Shown here: piece by piece, positions 1 to 8,700 of the stretch
Layout of the letters: each line of letters starts with the position of its first letter
Position numbering within the stretch: the stretch's first letter is position 1
DNA from: JAHDCJ01 sp039028895
Lineage (GTDB): Bacteria > Bacteroidota > Bacteroidia > Chitinophagales > Saprospiraceae
DNA: 64,000 nucleotides
NCBI GenBank assembly: GCA_039028895.1
Contig: JBCCHF010000032.1
Coordinates: 14,947-78,946 of the forward strand
Direction of reading: 5' to 3'
Notes under the pieces: model-generated
Told to the model about the DNA's origin: nothing
The model's input: only the letters and a program-made list of their open reading frames with translations
Database searches by the model: none
Translations under genes and position numbers: made by a program

Positions 1-1041
1 TCTGAGTTTATATATGCTGGAGAAAGAAATACCTTCCCTTTCGTTGTTGGGCCAAAGCTATTAAAAAGCCGTGAACAATTGGATGGGAAAGAAAGCATCA
101 GGTATAAAAATACGAGAGTATGCGGACCAACACCCTACAGAGGAGATAATGTAAGTCTCTTCACAGGTTTGTTTAGGGTAAAAACCAAGGACTGGGCAGC
201 TCAGACCATCAACTTTCTTGAAACTGTTGCAACAGCTTTTGACACCTCTCAACTAACTGGTTATCTCTCTGTTGCTAAGCCCATCATCTCAGGTATTGAG
301 AGCTTTTTTGACATGGGCAAAGAAATGCAATTCCGAATAGGCCAAAGAGATGAATTTCGGGATCCGACCATCCATACTACCAATCAATTTAGAAGTGGTT
401 ATTGGGTAATGATCAGGAAGGATCAAGATCAGATAAAAAAGGAAAACTTTTGGGTCAAAGATGGTGAATTATTTATTGGAACCTCGCGTAACAATATTAA
501 ACCTTATGTGGAAAGTGATTACACTTTATTTGAAATCAATGGTTTCCAAAAAAGAGGTGATTATGAGACTTTTGAATTCCACAAAAATTGGCAAAAAGTT
601 CACAAACTGGTTATTCAAAAAAATGGAAATGAAGCCGCTGTTGAGTTTCAAAACCTAATGGTCAACCTGTATTCCAATCACGATATCATAGCGTTGCAAA
701 AGAATCAGCTGGCAGCCATGTACTCTGGTTTATTTGAAGAAGCAAAAAAAGTTTTCCTTCAACAATCACCCAGAATTGAATTATCAAAATCTCTATTACT
801 CAATCAAAATCTTTTAAACGATACAGGAATAACGGTTGAATTTGATCCTGAAACGATCGACATAACGCAACAATTTATAAAAGATACTTCTCCCAGAATT
901 CACAATCAAAACTTCGAAATTGATGAGCAATTTATCGAAGATTCTCTTGATAATCCAATATTGAAAAACCCTAAGCTGTTGGAAATGAAAGCCACAAAAT
1001 TAGGCAACTTCAATCCTTTAATTGATTTAATAAACAGTTAA
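1..1041 (+). CDS. Unrecognised protein, 5' end cut by window edge
   Basis: The frame is open from the first base to a TAA at 1039-1041. A TTG at 79 is only an internal codon, so the real start lies outside the window. The visible part is about 346 residues. I recognise no family. It shows a cysteine/proline-containing stretch (CGPTPYRG), a hydrophobic/amphipathic stretch near FLETVATAFDTSQLTGYLSVAKPIISGI, a mixed alpha/beta middle with many aromatic residues, and an acidic helical C-terminus. No membrane segment is obvious. The next gene starts 9 bp after the stop, so it is probably co-transcribed with the papain-like peptidase. The DNA is clearly more A/T-rich than the genes to the right, which fits an accessory cluster. 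That it is a gene is near certain; its function is unknown. Confidence 0.85.
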   Translation, partial: SEFIYAGERNTFPFVVGPKLLKSREQLDGKESIRYKNTRVCGPTPYRGDNVSLFTGLFRVKTKDWAAQTINFLETVATAFDTSQLTGYLSVAKPIISGIESFFDMGKEMQFRIGQRDEFRDPTIHTTNQFRSGYWVMIRKDQDQIKKENFWVKDGELFIGTSRNNIKPYVESDYTLFEINGFQKRGDYETFEFHKNWQKVHKLVIQKNGNEAAVEFQNLMVNLYSNHDIIALQKNQLAAMYSGLFEEAKKVFLQQSPRIELSKSLLLNQNLLNDTGITVEFDPETIDITQQFIKDTSPRIHNQNFEIDEQFIEDSLDNPILKNPKLLEMKATKLGNFNPLIDLINS

Positions 1042-1050
1042 ACTCATCAT

Positions 1051-1854
1051 ATGAAAAAGACCGTAAAAGACACCTTCAAGACCAGGGTCCTGAATTGCAT
1101 AGAATCCAAGGAGACTTTCAAAGACTGGAATAGAAATACCGCGGAAGCATCTCAAACATTAAAGTCGCCTGCTAAAGTTCCAAAATCAACGGATCTTAGA
1201 GAGGATTGGTGGAAAATTAATGACCAGAGAGATACAGGATCCTGTGTTGGCTGGGCAACAGCTGATTCGGTTGCCAGGTGGCATTTTGTAAAAAAAGGAT
1301 TCCTGAATGAGACCGAATTGCTTTCCGCAAGATATGTTTGGATGGCATCCAAGGAAACAGATGTCTTTGATCAAAGACCTTCAACTTTTATTGATTCCTC
1401 AGGCACAAGTCTAAAAGCAGCCCTAGATATCGGCAGGAATTATGGATTTGTAAAAGAGTCTTTGTTACCGTTCGAAGGTGGGAGCCTTTACAAAGAAGAA
1501 GAGGATGTTTTTTATGCTGTTGCTTCAGGGTTTAAAATCCGAAATTATTTTAACCTGAATATTGGTGAGAAATTAATTAACTGGAAAGTCTGGTTATCTT
1601 CAAAAGGTCCAATTCTAACCCGGCTAAATGTCGACTCCAGTTTTTATGAGGCTACCAATAATAATGGAAACCTTGACAGGCATAAAAACTACAGTTATGG
1701 AGGTCATGCGATCGCTATAGTAGGATATACCCCAGACAGATTCATTATTAGAAACAGTTGGGGTGAGTCATGGGGTGACAAAGGATTTGCATACGCTTCC
1801 TATGCCTATGCGGAAAAAGCCTTTACTGAGTCTTACGGGATAAGTTTGTTTTAG
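1051..1854 (+). CDS. Papain-like (C1-type) cysteine peptidase
   Basis: The 267-residue protein carries the full papain active site in order: Gln59 (oxyanion hole), Cys65 in GSCVGWA, His219 in GGHAIAIVGY and Asn235 in IIRNSWGESWG. Papain-family enzymes hydrolyse peptide bonds through a Cys/His/Asn triad. There is no signal peptide and no long inhibitory propeptide; about 50 residues precede the catalytic core, so it probably acts in the cytoplasm. It follows the upstream unknown gene by 9 bp and precedes a deiminase-fold enzyme. The substrate is unknown. The adjacent PAD-like enzyme suggests a two-step protein-modification or processing role, which is inference. After the TAG stop the same frame continues through a second stop and then a short open stretch to 1968 (see findings). 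Confidence 0.9.
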   Translation: MKKTVKDTFKTRVLNCIESKETFKDWNRNTAEASQTLKSPAKVPKSTDLREDWWKINDQRDTGSCVGWATADSVARWHFVKKGFLNETELLSARYVWMASKETDVFDQRPSTFIDSSGTSLKAALDIGRNYGFVKESLLPFEGGSLYKEEEDVFYAVASGFKIRNYFNLNIGEKLINWKVWLSSKGPILTRLNVDSSFYEATNNNGNLDRHKNYSYGGHAIAIVGYTPDRFIIRNSWGESWGDKGFAYASYAYAEKAFTESYGISLF

Positions 1855-1986
1855 CCTTAGGAAATCATCACTTACTGCGATACTAATACTAGCATTTGGA
1901 TCAATGGAATCATGTATGTAAATGGAGGAAATGACTATATTAATAATCTCATTCCCTTTTCAAAATAAAATCAATTGGATCTAAAT

Positions 1987-3708
1987 ATGATTAGCAAACA
2001 ACTTCCCAGGCACTTTTTGATACCCATTGATGAAAAAACAGAACAGTCAATTCAATATCTCATAAAAGAAACAATAGACAAAGCTACCAACAAAGAGGAA
2101 AAGTATTCATTGAACGGAAAGCAGATATTTTTAGCTCCCAATAATGAGTCAGATATTGAAAAAAGAATTCAAAAAGCTATTAAAAAACTAAAAACGCTCA
2201 AAACCTTTAAGGGAAGCAATTACCATGTCCTATCTGACGCCAAGGGAGAAATTGGTAAAATCCTTATGGTTTACAGAAATAATGATTTCTTAGAGACTGA
2301 ATATAACAACTTCAATTACAGTCATGTGTACATTGATGTTCTTACCAAATTTTATCAAATACATGATGATAAAATTGATATAATTACCGCTGCATACGAG
2401 AAAAACTCTGAAAAAGTAAAAGACCTTAACAAGGCCATTAACATTTTAACCCCATTAACAAAGTTGGATCAAAAAAGGTCTTTTCATAAAATACTGTTCC
2501 AATTTAATGACTATGTACTTGCCAAAAACACAATCTCAGACATTACTCCTGATAATTCCTTCTGGGTTCAAGATGAGTATCTCATTATAAAAACTATGAT
2601 TGGCTCTGTGGAAAAGACTTTGCTTATCGAACCTTTTGATACTTCTTTCAACAAATCACTTGGAATCACAAAAAAACTAGTTGATAACAATCCAAAATAT
2701 TTGGCGGTCAGAAGTCCACTTGCGTTCAGGGCAGGAAATTTTATTATTGGAGAAGATTTCGTTTTGATTGGAATAGACGAAGTATTTTTTAGGAATCAAG
2801 GCCTTCTAAAAAATGGAGAGAATGATTGTCGTTGTTTATTTTATAATGAAAGATGTGAAGACGAAGAGAATTGCTTTGGTACAACATTAAGGACATTTTA
2901 CAGAAAATTGTTCGGCTTTGGTGCTACAGAAACCAAAAAAATTTACTTTATCAGGTCATCTCCGGAAGCATGTGCTATGTACCCCAAACCTGCCGACTTA
3001 AGCACTGATTATGATACTCAAATACATGGCGAACAACATAGTTGGGATGAAAAATTTTATGACTGGATTAGTATTTATGCAGATGAAAGTGATGAAGCTC
3101 GATTCCAGACAATAAAACAACCGATATATCATCTTGACATGTTCATCACCTACGCTGGGCAAACGGTATATGGGAGGAACATCCTTGTTATAGGTGACCC
3201 TATTTCTGGAGAACCGTTCCATCATCCACAAACTAAAATCATGAAATTCTTAATCGATGAAATTGTGGATCAATTAAAAGAGGATTTTGTAATTATCAGG
3301 AATCCACTTCCTATAACATATTTGGATAAATTTTTAGGATATAATGGCGAAAAAAAAGAATGGAAAAGGAAGTGGTACCTGGCAGCGTATAACAATTGTG
3401 TAGTTCAAATTCCAAATAAAATACCAAAAGAAAATAACCACTCTGTAAATGGGAAACCCATTGATAATATGCCTAAGCCAAATAAAAAAGTTGTTTTCTT
3501 ACCTCGGTTTGGTTCAGATTTTAGTGCTGAAAAATCAGAAACTCTAGATGAAGCAGGGGATTGGTCTGAATTGAAAAAATATGATTTAGCCAACCAAATG
3601 CTCTGGGAAAAACTTGGCTTCAAGGTTTTACTCATGACAGATTACAATCACATGGCTGTAAATAGGGGAGCATTAAAATGCATGATAAAATGCCTTGAAA
3701 GATATTAA
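1987..3708 (+). CDS. Divergent peptidyl-arginine-deiminase-fold enzyme
   Basis: This 573-residue protein looks like a member of the guanidino-group-modifying superfamily (peptidyl-arginine deiminase, agmatine deiminase, amidinotransferase). Counting from the ATG at 1987, WVQDE (Asp196) matches the WxQD substrate Asp of PADs. RAGNFIIGEDFVLIG near 247-262 resembles the family's GGN strand. HLD at 382-384 supplies the catalytic His and second substrate Asp. RGALKCM near the C-terminus places a Cys at 565, the expected nucleophile. The family hydrolyses guanidines such as peptidyl-arginine to citrulline. The N-terminal 190 residues are Lys/Glu-rich and unassigned. There is no signal peptide, unlike the secreted Porphyromonas enzyme. 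The frame also allows a TTG start at 1975, but ATG is preferred. It lies 26 bp before a small protein gene. Fold assignment is fairly sure; substrate is unknown. Confidence 0.78.
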   Translation: MISKQLPRHFLIPIDEKTEQSIQYLIKETIDKATNKEEKYSLNGKQIFLAPNNESDIEKRIQKAIKKLKTLKTFKGSNYHVLSDAKGEIGKILMVYRNNDFLETEYNNFNYSHVYIDVLTKFYQIHDDKIDIITAAYEKNSEKVKDLNKAINILTPLTKLDQKRSFHKILFQFNDYVLAKNTISDITPDNSFWVQDEYLIIKTMIGSVEKTLLIEPFDTSFNKSLGITKKLVDNNPKYLAVRSPLAFRAGNFIIGEDFVLIGIDEVFFRNQGLLKNGENDCRCLFYNERCEDEENCFGTTLRTFYRKLFGFGATETKKIYFIRSSPEACAMYPKPADLSTDYDTQIHGEQHSWDEKFYDWISIYADESDEARFQTIKQPIYHLDMFITYAGQTVYGRNILVIGDPISGEPFHHPQTKIMKFLIDEIVDQLKEDFVIIRNPLPITYLDKFLGYNGEKKEWKRKWYLAAYNNCVVQIPNKIPKENNHSVNGKPIDNMPKPNKKVVFLPRFGSDFSAEKSETLDEAGDWSELKKYDLANQMLWEKLGFKVLLMTDYNHMAVNRGALKCMIKCLERY

Positions 3709-3734
3709 TTGATAACCAATAAAAAATATGATCT

Positions 3735-4130
3735 ATGAGTACAATAGAAAATGTAAGTGCAATAACTTTCGATACTGGTGGAAATAAATTGACTGTATGG
3801 TATGATTCCAACTCAAAAAAAGTAGACTTTAATATTACAACTCCGATAAAATTCAAAATTGAAAAAGTCGGTTCAAATGTAAAATTCAATTATCGCAATA
3901 ATAAAAAACTCTCAGGAACTCACTATTTCTTAAAAGCGAAAAATACAATTGTAAAAGTAGAGTTTGGCGATAATGGCGGCGGAGACTACACTGTAAGAAT
4001 CATAGGAGAAACTGATGTCAGAGATTTAAAAAACAAAGTCTTTGGTTTGAACATGGAAGATTATGTCGTTAGCATGTATGCTAATGGAGGGATGATTGAA
4101 CTTGCTTCAAATGGTAGTCCTGCATTTTAA
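3735..4130 (+). CDS. Small beta-rich protein of unknown function
   Basis: The product is 131 residues with no signal peptide or membrane segment. Alternating polar/hydrophobic residues and many Gly/Asn turns suggest a mostly beta fold. A GDNGGGDY stretch lies near residue 80, and the C-terminus is MYANGGMIELASNGSPAF. I recognise no family. It starts 26 bp after the PAD-like gene on the same strand and is probably the last gene of the cluster, since the next gene converges on it. It may be a partner, substrate or immunity-type factor for the upstream enzymes, but nothing in the sequence decides between these. Confidence 0.75.
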   Translation: MSTIENVSAITFDTGGNKLTVWYDSNSKKVDFNITTPIKFKIEKVGSNVKFNYRNNKKLSGTHYFLKAKNTIVKVEFGDNGGGDYTVRIIGETDVRDLKNKVFGLNMEDYVVSMYANGGMIELASNGSPAF

Positions 4131-4160
4131 TTAATGATTGCTAATTGATATGTGATAGGG

Positions 4161-5627
4161 TTATAGAGAGTGACTCTCTACCCAGGAACAAAGTTCATCG
4201 ATCCCCAATGGTTTAGGAATCTCAACTCTCATACTTTGGAACTTTTCTAGGAAAACACTCTGTTGAGTCTGTAATTCATTTTTATCCGTTAAAGACAAAC
4301 GTTTTTGAAGATATAGGATTGTGGTCTTTTCAACTGCATTAACCCTCTCCGCCTGTTTAACAAATCGACGAAGATTATTTATCTGATTATCAACATACTC
4401 ATGGTGCCCTAACTCATAATGCACGATTAACTCCAATACCCTGGCAAATTCATAAATATCCGTTCGTATACCCGTCCGGTTATCAAATATCATGCTGATC
4501 CAATCAAGGCATTTATCAAAATTCTTTTCCATAAAGAAAAGGACCATAATATTGTGCAAGAATGTGGCCCGTCTTGAAAGGGTTACATTGTTGCCATAGT
4601 TCTCAAGACCTTTTTGTATCTCAGGTACGATTGAAAGAGCTTTGGAAAAAGCCCCGGTATTCAAAAAAAAGAGCATCCTCAAATAATAAACGTTCTGGAA
4701 AACTTCAGCCTCTTGGATAATATCCCTGGTTTTTAATTGTTCAATCTTCTGAATCTGTTGTTCAAAATCTTCAAACTCTTTGATTTCCAAACAATTACTT
4801 AAATAATTGGAAACTCTGATTATATATTCTTTTTGATAAAATTCTTTCATATCAGGGTGGTTGTCCCATACCTCAAGAATCTTTTTATAATGCAAATTTG
4901 CAAGCTCAAGTTTACCTTCTATCAAGGCAATTAAGGCCTGGCTATCATGATCAAGGTATTTTGAGTAAAAAGACATATAACGACCTCCTCGACCAACCCG
5001 TTCATTGCATTTTATTTGTTCCAATATTTCGGGTTCTCTTACAACTGCATTTCGCTTGCTCTTTCTGTAAGTAACAAGAGTGCGGTGTTTTAAATAACGA
5101 AAATCGAACTCTGCTTCAATTTCATGGATCACTGTTTGACACAAGTTGTATAATGACTCAATCTCCTGAACCAGATTTTTTTTTCCCTGAGCTAACAAAA
5201 TAAAGGATTTCCGTTTTAGGAACTCAAGAATAAATGTATAGTTATGTACCCGCTGAGCAAACTTTAGTCCTTGCCTAATTACCTTTAATGAATGAGTATG
5301 CATCCCCCTCTTCTCAAGTATAATTACATTTGTGAGATACCTGATCAGTCTAAGGTCTACAGATTTTTTTTCATTACTCTGCCGTAGGCTATTTAGGATA
5401 AGATTGTAGAGATAATTCTGGATTTCAGGTAAGGCTTTTAGATTAACTTTTCCATCAAGCTTTTCTTCAAGTTTTAGCTTGTCAAAAGTCTCAATTGAAG
5501 ACAAAGCTTCAAAAACTTTCAAATAGCTTTTTTCTCCACTTTGAAAATTGCAGAATTGCCGAAAGTTTTTTCGTTCATTCTTTGATAAAGAATGGATAAG
5601 GGCGTGAAGGTCATTCTTGGCCGCCAT
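4161..5627 (-). CDS. Helical-repeat (TPR-like) protein, paralog A
   Basis: The 488-residue protein is predicted to be almost entirely helical, built of repeated pairs of amphipathic helices like TPR proteins. There is no signal peptide and no enzyme motif. It is clearly paralogous to the protein at 13823-15367. Both start with a LSK(N/S)E(R/K) segment, share an NYLY/AHLY helix near residues 70-80, and share an (E/H)LI(V/A)H(Y/F)ELGH segment near the C-terminus. It is the last gene of a same-strand series (paralog B, PorP-like, giant PKD protein, this gene), lying 84 bp after the PKD gene. Function is unknown. Context suggests an accessory or regulatory scaffold for the surface-protein locus, which is inference. 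Confidence 0.85.
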   Translation of the reverse strand: MAAKNDLHALIHSLSKNERKNFRQFCNFQSGEKSYLKVFEALSSIETFDKLKLEEKLDGKVNLKALPEIQNYLYNLILNSLRQSNEKKSVDLRLIRYLTNVIILEKRGMHTHSLKVIRQGLKFAQRVHNYTFILEFLKRKSFILLAQGKKNLVQEIESLYNLCQTVIHEIEAEFDFRYLKHRTLVTYRKSKRNAVVREPEILEQIKCNERVGRGGRYMSFYSKYLDHDSQALIALIEGKLELANLHYKKILEVWDNHPDMKEFYQKEYIIRVSNYLSNCLEIKEFEDFEQQIQKIEQLKTRDIIQEAEVFQNVYYLRMLFFLNTGAFSKALSIVPEIQKGLENYGNNVTLSRRATFLHNIMVLFFMEKNFDKCLDWISMIFDNRTGIRTDIYEFARVLELIVHYELGHHEYVDNQINNLRRFVKQAERVNAVEKTTILYLQKRLSLTDKNELQTQQSVFLEKFQSMRVEIPKPLGIDELCSWVESHSL

Positions 5628-5711
5628 CTTGCATCAGGTTGGCTTATGAAGTAATCTAAATCCAATCCTAAGTTAATGCTTTTGAAGATAGAAATGCTCG
5701 CTTCACATTCC

Positions 5712-8700
5712 TTATCGCAACAATGTCACACTCCCCACACGATGCAAGTTACCATCAACATCAGGCGTACCCCGCCAATTCGAGCCATCCTCGAATACCC
5801 CGTAGGCCTTCCAGACATATACGTCCTGTGGCAATAACTTTCCGTTATAGGTGCCATCCCAGGCTTCGGCAGGCTGGCCGCCATCTAGCGCCGTGGAACT
5901 CCAAAGCAATTTGCCATAAGTCGAATAGACGTCAATGCGATATTCCGTCAACCCTACCCCTTTCGGCTTGAACAAACGCACGTCGCCCGCTCCGATCTCG
6001 GGAGAAAAAGCATTTGGAATGAATAGACCATAGATCAATTGTGGCTCAATTGTCACCTGGGCAGTATCCGGACAACCATTAAAGCCTTCGACGATTAGCG
6101 TGACGACGTGAGTGCCATTCTGGAAATAGCGGTGTTGGGGACTTTGCTCGGTCGACGTTTCACCATCGCCAAAATCCCAAAACCAGCTGACCGCATTTTC
6201 CGAAAGGTCAACAAATTGAAGAATGCCACCTGACTCTTCGGTGTAGTCGAATTGGGCAATTGGAGTTGGTTGCACCTCAACTACATTGAAAACCCTGATC
6301 GTATCGGCACAAACGCCCTGGTAAAAAGCGATGAGCTCAACATGATAAATCCCGGGCTCAGTGTACGTATGAGTAGGATTGAGCTCATTGGAGAAATTGC
6401 CATCACCAAAATCCCAATAAGCGGCATCTGCATAAACAGAAAGGTTTTCGAAATTGACCTCAAGAGGAGCGCAGCCAACATGATCGCCAATATCAAAATC
6501 AGCTAGCGGCTGCTCAAAAGTTCTAAGCACTTGCTGAGAAGTGTCGACACAACCAAATTGATTACTACTGATAAGGGTAACGGTGTAATCCCCCTCTTCA
6601 TCATAGGTAGCCGAAGGGTTGATGAGTGTTGAACTGGTGCCGTTACCAAAATGCCAGTCATACCCCTCTGCATCTGTAGAAAGGTTAGTAAAATCAAAGG
6701 TAACCGGCAACCCGCATAGGTCATTGGTACCGAAGTCAAATTCACTGTCCGGAACAGGGAATACAACAATATCAGCAAGCGAAGTATCGTGAAAACAACC
6801 ATTGATATCCGAAGTCACCAAAGTCACTGTATATGTGCCCGGTTCGATATAGGTATGCTCCGGATGTTCCTCAACAGAGGTATTATTATCGCCAAAATCC
6901 CATGTATGGAAAGTCCCATTGACAGATTGGTTGCTAAACTGTACGATTAGGGGGGCACATCCTTCCATTCCTGAAATATCAAATTGGGCTAAAGGATTAT
7001 CCAAAACTTCAATTTCCTGAGAGACGGTAGCTGAACAACCTGATGCAATGCCTGTAACCGTCAGCGTTACGGTATAGACACCAGGATTTTCATAAATATG
7101 AACAGGGTTTTGGGCAATTTCCGAAATACCATCTCCAAAATCCCAGACGCTATTCACCAATCCCATTGTTGTATTGGTAAAAGTGATCTCGTTCCCCTGG
7201 CAGACAGAAGCATTGGCTGTAAAACCTGGCACTGGAGGCGGTAGAATATTAATCGGAATCAGCATGCTATCGGTTCCACAATTGTTCGTGGCATATTGGG
7301 TAACAATGTATTGTCCACTTTCCGTGAAAACATGAGTTGGGTTTTCTTCTGTGGAACCAGTTCCATCACCGAAATCCCATACCACACTGTTTTCGAAAGC
7401 AGAAAAATTGGCAAAATTGACGGTCAATGGCGGACAACCACTGGTGGTATCTGCAAAGAAGAAGGCTTCCACCGCCGGGGGATAAACCGTAAAATCGTGG
7501 GTTGCCGTATCTGCGGCACATACATTAGAAATAATCAATGTCGTTGTAAAAATTGCGGTAGTATCCGATTCGTAGGTGACTGGGCCCGGCAAAGAGTCTG
7601 TCGAAGTCTGCCCATTACCAAAATCCCAATAAAAATCAGTGGCTGTGCCCGTGCTCAAATGCGCAAATTCAACGGTCAATGGCGAACATCCATCATCAAT
7701 ATTTGGTGAAAACTCGATAACAGGCTGTGTATGGATCAACACCGTATCCAAATGGCTCGTAGTTCCACAAAGGTTCGTTACTTCAAGCGTAACAACATAT
7801 GTCGTATCATTGATCCCGTCTTGATAAATTCCGGGGGGTGGCGTTTGACCATCAAAGGTTTCTCCATTGCCCAAATCCCAGAAATAACTGGGCTGGTAAC
7901 CGCTGCTCAAATTAGTATATGTAATTGGGGTTGTGAAACATCCTTCTGTTGTATCAAGCACAAAATCAGCAACCGGGGGCTCGGTTACGAAAATCGACTG
8001 CAACGCCGAATCTATACACCCATATGCATTTTCTACGGTCAAAGAAATCGTATAAATGCCCGGAGCAGAATAAATATGCACACCCTGCACCGCCGTTGAT
8101 GTTCCACCATCTCCGAATTCCCAGAAAACTGACGTACTATCGACTGAACTATTATTGAAGAAAGCGGTATCTCCCACACAAATAATTCCCGGTCCATCGA
8201 AAACAGGGATTGGCAGAGGATGCACGACCATTTCCAATGTATCTGTTCCGACGCATTGGGAAAATGACTCGGTCCAGAAATAAACGAGGTAATGATCTCC
8301 AACTCCTGCACTTCCAGGATCGAATGCCCCGGTTAACGGATCCACGATACCTGGCCCTGTCCACCAGCCACCTGAAGGCGATCCCAATGGAAGGTTAAAA
8401 GTCGTATCCGTAACACACGCCTCAAGGTCTGGGCCAGCATTCACAAAACTTAGATCGACAACAAAGACTGTTTTGAAATCAGAAACCTGACAATTCCCAA
8501 GTCCCGTTACGAAACTAAGCGTGTGCGTTCCTCCGCCTGCTACTGCCGGATCGAAAATACCTGTTGAGTCCACAATACCTGACCCGCTCCACTCTCCTCC
8601 TGCCACTGGTATATAGCCTGTTAGACTAACGGGCCCCTGGTCAATACAAAAAGTGTCAACCGGACCTGCATCAATTTGAGGTAATGGGATAATATTAATA

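Noticed and set aside
7296..7709. Plus-strand 137-codon ORF inside the giant PKD gene
   Set aside because: It is a shadow frame of repetitive G/C-richer coding DNA, with no recognisable protein features.
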